Shown here one piece after another: positions 5,042-8,955 of a stretch of DNA of 8,955 nt (positions within the stretch are counted from its first letter, which is position 1; each line of letters starts with the position of its first letter). The position numbers and the translations under genes were made by a program. The notes beneath the pieces were generated by a model that made no database searches, was not told the origin of the DNA, and saw only the letters and a list, made by a program, of their open reading frames with translations. This DNA comes from a bacterium (GTDB lineage Bacteria; Patescibacteriota; Patescibacteriia; CAIQCM01), in the NCBI GenBank assembly GCA_023246535.1, contig JAHFIF010000044.1:1-8955 (forward strand), written 5' to 3'.

Positions 5042-6334
5042 ATGAACTCTATGGAAAGAACACTGTTGAACCAAATGGCGGAAAATGACGGGAAAAAGAT
5101 TTTGGTCGAGGGGCGCGTTTTGAACACGCGCAACCTGAGCAATGTCTCGTTCGTCATTTTGCAGGACCGTGCGGCGACCATTCAATGCGTCTTTGAAAAA
5201 GAGACCGGCGTCAAACCCGGCGAAGCGGTCTCGATCGTCGGCACGGTCAAAAAAGAACCGCGCTCGAAATACGGCTACGAGATTCAGGGCGAGACGCTCG
5301 AGGTCGTGTCCAAGCTCGTCGAGGACCTGCCGTTCGACATGACGAAGAACGAATTGAATTTGAACCTCGACACCTTGCTCGACCACCGGCCGGTTTCCCT
5401 GCGCCATCCCAAGGTTCAGGCGATCTTCCGTCTTTATGACATTCTCTTGAAGAGCTACGAAATGGTCATGCGCGAAGAGGGTTTCACCGAAATAAAAACG
5501 CCAAAACTGTTGGGTTCGGCCACCGAAGGCGGCGCCAATTTCTTCAAGGTCAAATACTTTGAGCAGGAGGCGACGCTGGCGCAAAGCCCGCAATTCTACA
5601 AGCAGATCATGGTCGGCGTTTTTGAACGCGTCTTCGAGATCGGTTCGGTCTTCCGCGCCGAGCCGCACTACACGACCCGCCACGTGAACGAGTACATCGG
5701 CATCGACGGTGAAATGGGCTTCATCAAGGACTTCCGCGACGTGACCGAGATGCTCGGCCGCGTCATGCGCAAGATGTTCGCGGCGATCGCGACCGAGGGC
5801 AAACAATACCTCGACCTCTACGGCGTGACGCTCATGGACGTTCCGGAAAAGATCCCGCATTTCAAGCTGGCCGAGATCAAAGAACTGATCAAAAAAGAAT
5901 ACGGCCATGTCGTGCCGCCGACCACCGACATCGACCCCAAGGGCGAACTTTTCGCCGGCCAGTATGCCAAGGAAAAATTCAATTCCGATTTTGTCTTCAT
6001 CACGCATTATCCGTGGTCCGACCGGCCGTTCTACACCATGCCCGACCCGGAGAACCCGGCCGAGACGCTGGGCTTTGACTTGCTCTACAAGGGCATGGAG
6101 ATCGCTTCCGGCGGCCAGCGCATTCACGAATACGCCCAACTCATCGAGAACATGGGCAAGAAAGGCGTGAAGCCGGCCGGAATGGAAGCATATTTGAACG
6201 TCTTTAAGTACGCCATGCCGCCGCACGGCGGCTGGGGTTTGGGTTCGGAGCGAATTATTCAGCAGATCCTGGGCCTTGGCAGCATTAAAGAAGCCGTTCT
6301 GTTCCCGCGCGACGTTAAGCGCTTGGCGCCGTAA
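5042..6334 (+). CDS. aspS: Archaeal-type aspartate--tRNA ligase (AspRS / AspS2)
   Basis: 430 residues, the compact archaeal/eukaryotic-type class IIb length; standard bacterial AspRS is about 590 and has a GAD insertion that is absent here. N-terminal OB-fold anticodon-binding domain, about 15-95 (ILVEGRVLNTRNL...IQCVF); catalytic core from about 115. Motif 1 region: FTEIKTPKLLGSATEGGANF. Aspartate-site segment: QSPQFYKQIM. Motif 2: FRAEPHYTTRHVNEY (204-218). SGGQRIHEY at 356-364. Motif 3: GWGLGSERIIQQILGL, ending in the diagnostic ILFPRD-like tail VLFPRDVKRLAP. Family members can be Asp-specific or non-discriminating (also making Asp-tRNA-Asn for GatCAB); the sequence alone does not decide, but the GAC specifier in the leader points to tRNA-Asp sensing. 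No Shine-Dalgarno is visible; ATG at 5051 is an alternative start. It converges with the 616-residue membrane protein gene at a shared terminator. An AsnRS is less likely because of the motif 3 tail and the specifier. Confidence 0.92.
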   Translation: MNSMERTLLNQMAENDGKKILVEGRVLNTRNLSNVSFVILQDRAATIQCVFEKETGVKPGEAVSIVGTVKKEPRSKYGYEIQGETLEVVSKLVEDLPFDMTKNELNLNLDTLLDHRPVSLRHPKVQAIFRLYDILLKSYEMVMREEGFTEIKTPKLLGSATEGGANFFKVKYFEQEATLAQSPQFYKQIMVGVFERVFEIGSVFRAEPHYTTRHVNEYIGIDGEMGFIKDFRDVTEMLGRVMRKMFAAIATEGKQYLDLYGVTLMDVPEKIPHFKLAEIKELIKKEYGHVVPPTTDIDPKGELFAGQYAKEKFNSDFVFITHYPWSDRPFYTMPDPENPAETLGFDLLYKGMEIASGGQRIHEYAQLIENMGKKGVKPAGMEAYLNVFKYAMPPHGGWGLGSERIIQQILGLGSIKEAVLFPRDVKRLAP

Positions 6335-6341
6335 GCAATTA

Positions 6342-6378
6342 AAAAAATACCGTCGAGCTTGGCTCGGCGGTATTTTTT
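6342..6378. terminator. Bidirectional terminator between aspS and the convergent surface-protein operon
   Basis: AAAAAATACCG-T-CGAG (6342-6357) pairs with CTCG-G-CGGTATTTTTT (6363-6378) around a CTTGG loop. The T-run on each strand makes it usable both for aspS (ending at 6334) and for the minus-strand gene ending at 6389. Confidence 0.92.
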
Positions 6379-6388
6379 GTTATCAAAT

Positions 6389-8239
6389 TTATTTCACCGT
6401 TCCCGTCGCAATTCCTTGCGGATCGGTGGTGAGGTGGGTGGTCATGTCGGGGGCGGTCGCGCTGAGGCTGATGCCGGTCGCGGCGTCGGTGCCGGTCACG
6501 ACTTGGTTGGTCATAAGCGGCGCGTAGGTGCCGCGTTGGTCGGCGGTCGGCGTGATCGTCACTTCGCAGGCGGCGCCGATCGCTTCGGTCGCGACGCCGG
6601 GCCAGGCGGGCACGTCGCCGACGTTCCAGGTCATGGTGCGGGTGGCCGGGTCGTAGAGCGGCGCGTCGCCAAACGGATTGGCGGCTTTGCCGGTATAGGT
6701 GACGTTCGCGGGCAGTTTGCCGGTGATGCGGACGTTATTGAGCGCGCCGGTCGTGTTGGCAACGTCCCAGAAGATCCAGAGGGTGGTGGTTTTTCCGACC
6801 GCGGGCGGCAGGGGACCGCGGCCCAGCTGGTCGCCGGTATCCGACCAATAGCGGGCGCCGGCCGACATGCCGAGCGTTGAGGCGACTTTGACGTTCCAGT
6901 CCGGCGAAGAAATGACGACCGGTGAATCATTATCGAGTTTGCCGGAAAGGCTCGCGCGAACGGCCAGCTGCACGTCGGTCGCATTTTTTAGCGCATCCGG
7001 CAGCTTGCTGTCGAGGCTCGCGGTTATTTTTACGGTTCCCGTCGCGCCGGGCTTGAGGTCGCCCAAGGCGGTGCGATCGATATTTTTAATCGTCAGGCCC
7101 TGATCAGCCGTCGCGCCAAAGGTCGCGCTGTTAAAAGTATGGTCGCCGGTATTTTTGTATGTCGCCGCGATCGTCACGGTGTCGCCGGCTCGCGCGCCGC
7201 TTGTTCCGTCGAGCGAAACGTTGATCGCGGGATCGGCCAGCGAAACGGTCCGGCTGCTTTGTCCTTGGCTTAACGTGTCGGAGAGCGAGCGCACGGCCGT
7301 TTCCACGGCGAAGTCGGCCGTGTCGGCGCCGCCGGCGGTCATGGAGCCGCTCCAGGCGATCGTTCCTTCCGAGCCTTTGCCGAGCGTGCCAATGAACCAA
7401 GCGCCGTTCTTAAGCTCCGGCTTTGAAGAATTGACAACGAAGTTTTGCGGCCAAGTCGGGATGATGACGACGTTGTCGATCGGCGAATTGCCGCGGTTAA
7501 AATATTTTATGTTTCCGGAAACGACTTGGCCGACGACAATGCTTTCCGGCATTTCAAAGGCGGCGCCGACCGAAGAATTGCTGATCTTGGCGCGGGCGGC
7601 GGCGAGCTTTTTTCCCTCTTTGCCGGAGCTGTCCTTATAGGTAACGCTGGCGCTCGGTTTCAGGGTTTGGCCGACGTTGCCCGTAAGCGCGCCGACGAGG
7701 CGCACGCTGGCTTCGCCGTGGGCGGCTATTTCGCCAAAGCTCACGGTATTGCTGGCGCGGGCGTAAGGCAGCGAGGAGCGTTCGAATTTAATTTGCGCCG
7801 GCAGTTTAAAGACGGCATTCACGTCCTCGATCGGATCATTCTCGTTGTTGGTCACGGTGAGATTGAGAACAATTTCGCCGCCGGAAACGAGCGCATTGGG
7901 CGTGGCGGTGAGCGCGGCCTGCACCGGTTCGAACGGCTTATAGATCAGTCCAAAATAGATCGCAATGGCCGCGGCAACGGCGCCGAGGGCGATCAATCCC
8001 ATGTCCAAAGCAAAAACATGCTTTGGACGCTTGAATTTACCCTCGTATTTGTCCTTATATAGGTCGGTGAGCGGTTCGGTCAGCATGTTGCGCGCCGGCT
8101 GGGTCATGATGTTGAGCGTGCCAATGAAAACGCCGCCGCGTCGGGCCGCGTCGCGGATGTCGGTTTCGAGTTCGCGGCCCATTGCTTCCGCTTTTTCGAC
8201 GATCTCGCCTTCAAGAGGTTGTAATTTGTCGTCGGGCAT
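6389..8239 (-). CDS. Single-pass membrane protein with Ig-like extracellular domains
   Basis: 616 residues. Residues 1-75 are charged and look cytoplasmic, ending in a basic stretch (YKDKYEGKFKRPKH). One hydrophobic helix follows at about 78-100 (LIALGAVAAAIAIYFGLIY). By the positive-inside rule about 510 residues then lie outside. There is no cleavable signal peptide. The outer part is Ser/Thr/Gly/Ala-rich, beta-like and divides into about four blocks (roughly 105-215, 217-335, 336-448, 449-610). These carry phrases typical of CARDB/DUF11-type domains: LNLTVTNNEN, GNIKYFNRGN, IAATYKNTGD and VANTTGALNNVRITGKLP. The last block has GRGPLPPAVGKTTTLWIFWD, a motif I recall from uncharacterised CPR surface proteins. 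Only one cysteine is present. It starts 4 nt after the FG-GAP gene stop, so the two are an operon; no clear Shine-Dalgarno is seen. A cell-envelope adhesive or scaffold role is inference; no enzyme motif was found. Confidence 0.8.
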   Translation of the reverse strand: MPDDKLQPLEGEIVEKAEAMGRELETDIRDAARRGGVFIGTLNIMTQPARNMLTEPLTDLYKDKYEGKFKRPKHVFALDMGLIALGAVAAAIAIYFGLIYKPFEPVQAALTATPNALVSGGEIVLNLTVTNNENDPIEDVNAVFKLPAQIKFERSSLPYARASNTVSFGEIAAHGEASVRLVGALTGNVGQTLKPSASVTYKDSSGKEGKKLAAARAKISNSSVGAAFEMPESIVVGQVVSGNIKYFNRGNSPIDNVVIIPTWPQNFVVNSSKPELKNGAWFIGTLGKGSEGTIAWSGSMTAGGADTADFAVETAVRSLSDTLSQGQSSRTVSLADPAINVSLDGTSGARAGDTVTIAATYKNTGDHTFNSATFGATADQGLTIKNIDRTALGDLKPGATGTVKITASLDSKLPDALKNATDVQLAVRASLSGKLDNDSPVVISSPDWNVKVASTLGMSAGARYWSDTGDQLGRGPLPPAVGKTTTLWIFWDVANTTGALNNVRITGKLPANVTYTGKAANPFGDAPLYDPATRTMTWNVGDVPAWPGVATEAIGAACEVTITPTADQRGTYAPLMTNQVVTGTDAATGISLSATAPDMTTHLTTDPQGIATGTVK

Positions 8240-8243
8240 ATGT

Positions 8244-8955
8244 TTATTTGATCATTCCCAAAAATAACGGATGGTCGGGGATCTGCGGCACGATCTGCTG
8301 AGGTTGAACCTCATCAGAAGGGGTGGAATTTGTTGCTGCTGGCGGTATTTGCAAACTGTTGGTTGCTTGCTGAGGTTGAACCTCGACAGAGTGCGGCGCG
8401 CCAAGGGCGCTGGCTGCAAAGACATCGGTGCTTTCGGCGAGGATCGTGGCACGGCCGCTGCCGGTCAGGTCGGCGGCCGAAACGCGGACGCCGGCGCGCG
8501 AGGTGGTCTTATAGGCGAAGAACGAGCCGACGACTTTGTTTTTGGCGCCGCCGTCGAAAACGCGGATTTGCGGACCGCCGCCAAAGCCGGCGCCGGTGAT
8601 TATTTGGTCGCGGCCCAGGCCGAGCGCGTCGCCCGCCGCCACGTAAACGCCGCCGGCAAAAGAATTGGCGTAAGCGAAGAACTGCTGTTTAACTATACCG
8701 TTTCCGTCAAAAACGCGCACATGCGGCCCGCCGCCGGCGCCCGGGCCGGTCACAATGTATTGCCAACCGTTTCCCAAAACGTTGCCGATCGCCACGTTGA
8801 CCCCGCCTTTAAAGGCGGCGGTGTAGGCGTTCCATGATTTTTTCAAATTGCCGGACAGGTCAAAAATTTTGACGAGCGGCGCGCCGCCGGCGCCGGCGCC
8901 GACAACAATTTCTTTTTGTCCGTCGCCGTTCATGTCGCCGACGGCCAAGCTGATG
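8244..8955 (-). CDS. FG-GAP/VCBS repeat surface protein, C-terminal part (cut by window edge)
   Basis: The last 236 codons of a gene entering from the right edge; the true start lies outside. At least three repeats of about 45-50 residues follow the plan AVGDMNGDG...IVVGAGAGGAPLVKIFD..., IVTGPGAGGGPHVRVFD..., IITGAGFGGGPQIRVFDGG..., as in FG-GAP/integrin-type beta-propeller blades. The first keeps a calcium-type D-x-N-x-D-G loop; the later ones have decayed (GNVLGNG, GDALGLG, ADLTGSG). After the propeller comes a Gln/Pro/Ser/Thr-rich tail of about 50 residues with two EVQPQQ copies, ending in PLFLGMIK, with no LPXTG or C-terminal membrane anchor. Such proteins are normally exported and act in surface binding; the signal peptide would be upstream of this window. 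It lies 4 nt ahead of the membrane protein gene and is probably co-transcribed with it. Confidence 0.85.
   Translation of the reverse strand, partial: ISLAVGDMNGDGQKEIVVGAGAGGAPLVKIFDLSGNLKKSWNAYTAAFKGGVNVAIGNVLGNGWQYIVTGPGAGGGPHVRVFDGNGIVKQQFFAYANSFAGGVYVAAGDALGLGRDQIITGAGFGGGPQIRVFDGGAKNKVVGSFFAYKTTSRAGVRVSAADLTGSGRATILAESTDVFAASALGAPHSVEVQPQQATNSLQIPPAATNSTPSDEVQPQQIVPQIPDHPLFLGMIK
8296..8384 (-). repeat. Pair of 17-bp direct repeats coding for EVQPQQ in the FG-GAP protein tail
   Basis: TGCTGAGGTTGAACCTC occurs at 8296-8312 and again at 8368-8384, start to start 72 bp, a multiple of three. Both encode E-V-Q-P-Q-Q on the minus strand in the low-complexity tail. The core GAGGTTGAACCTC is itself palindromic apart from its centre. 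The likely origin is an in-frame duplication in a linker. Confidence 0.7.

Noticed and set aside
5039..6226. A 395-codon open frame on the minus strand across aspS
   Set aside because: It is an antisense shadow of aspS with a repetitive low-information translation and no ribosome binding site or promoter of its own.
8296..8384. The two 17-bp repeats as a minimal CRISPR array or transcription factor sites
   Set aside because: They lie in frame inside a coding region, spell the same peptide EVQPQQ, and there are only two copies.

Overview
The window looks like a chromosomal segment from an uncultivated bacterium, most plausibly of the Patescibacteria (CPR) radiation. That is an inference from gene style: a ThrRS without a TGS domain, an archaeal-type AspRS, and a cell-surface gene pair (FG-GAP repeat protein plus a single-pass protein with Ig-like extracellular repeats) of a kind I associate with CPR genomes. 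The sequence is fairly GC-rich, and TGA acts as a normal stop (coaB/coaC overlap at ATGA), so there is no sign of the Gracilibacteria-type code. I see no rRNA, tRNA, CRISPR array or transposase gene.

Layout. Left third, minus strand: a TTG-initiated amidohydrolase-like gene, then separate coaB (phosphopantothenate--cysteine ligase) and coaC (phosphopantothenoylcysteine decarboxylase), tightly packed as one operon and closed by a perfect 12-bp terminator hairpin. Beyond it is the 5' part of a ROK-like sugar kinase gene with its own promoter, cut by the left window edge. Middle, plus strand: two aminoacyl-tRNA synthetase genes, thrS and an archaeal-type aspS. Each is preceded by a compact T-box riboswitch with a clear antiterminator/terminator switch. 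Reading the base-paired Stem I of each leader puts a codon in the specifier position that matches the gene: ACC (Thr) before thrS and GAC (Asp) before aspS. The aspS leader also carries a 113-bp near-palindromic element with 27-bp terminal inverted repeats, resembling a small non-autonomous transposon. Right third, minus strand: an FG-GAP/VCBS repeat protein (cut by the right edge) followed 4 nt later by a 616-residue single-pass membrane protein with Ig-like extracellular domains. This pair converges on aspS at a bidirectional terminator.

How the parts work together: thrS and aspS are translation genes, each expected to be induced when its own tRNA is uncharged. coaB and coaC perform consecutive steps of CoA synthesis (4'-phosphopantothenate to 4'-phosphopantetheine), and the upstream amidohydrolase is co-transcribed with unknown substrate. 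The right-hand pair probably encodes cell-envelope surface proteins.

The strongest items for a second look are the paired minimal T-boxes, the inverted-repeat element inside the aspS leader, the amidohydrolase-coaB-coaC operon with an Asn-to-Asp change in CoaC, and the surface-protein pair.
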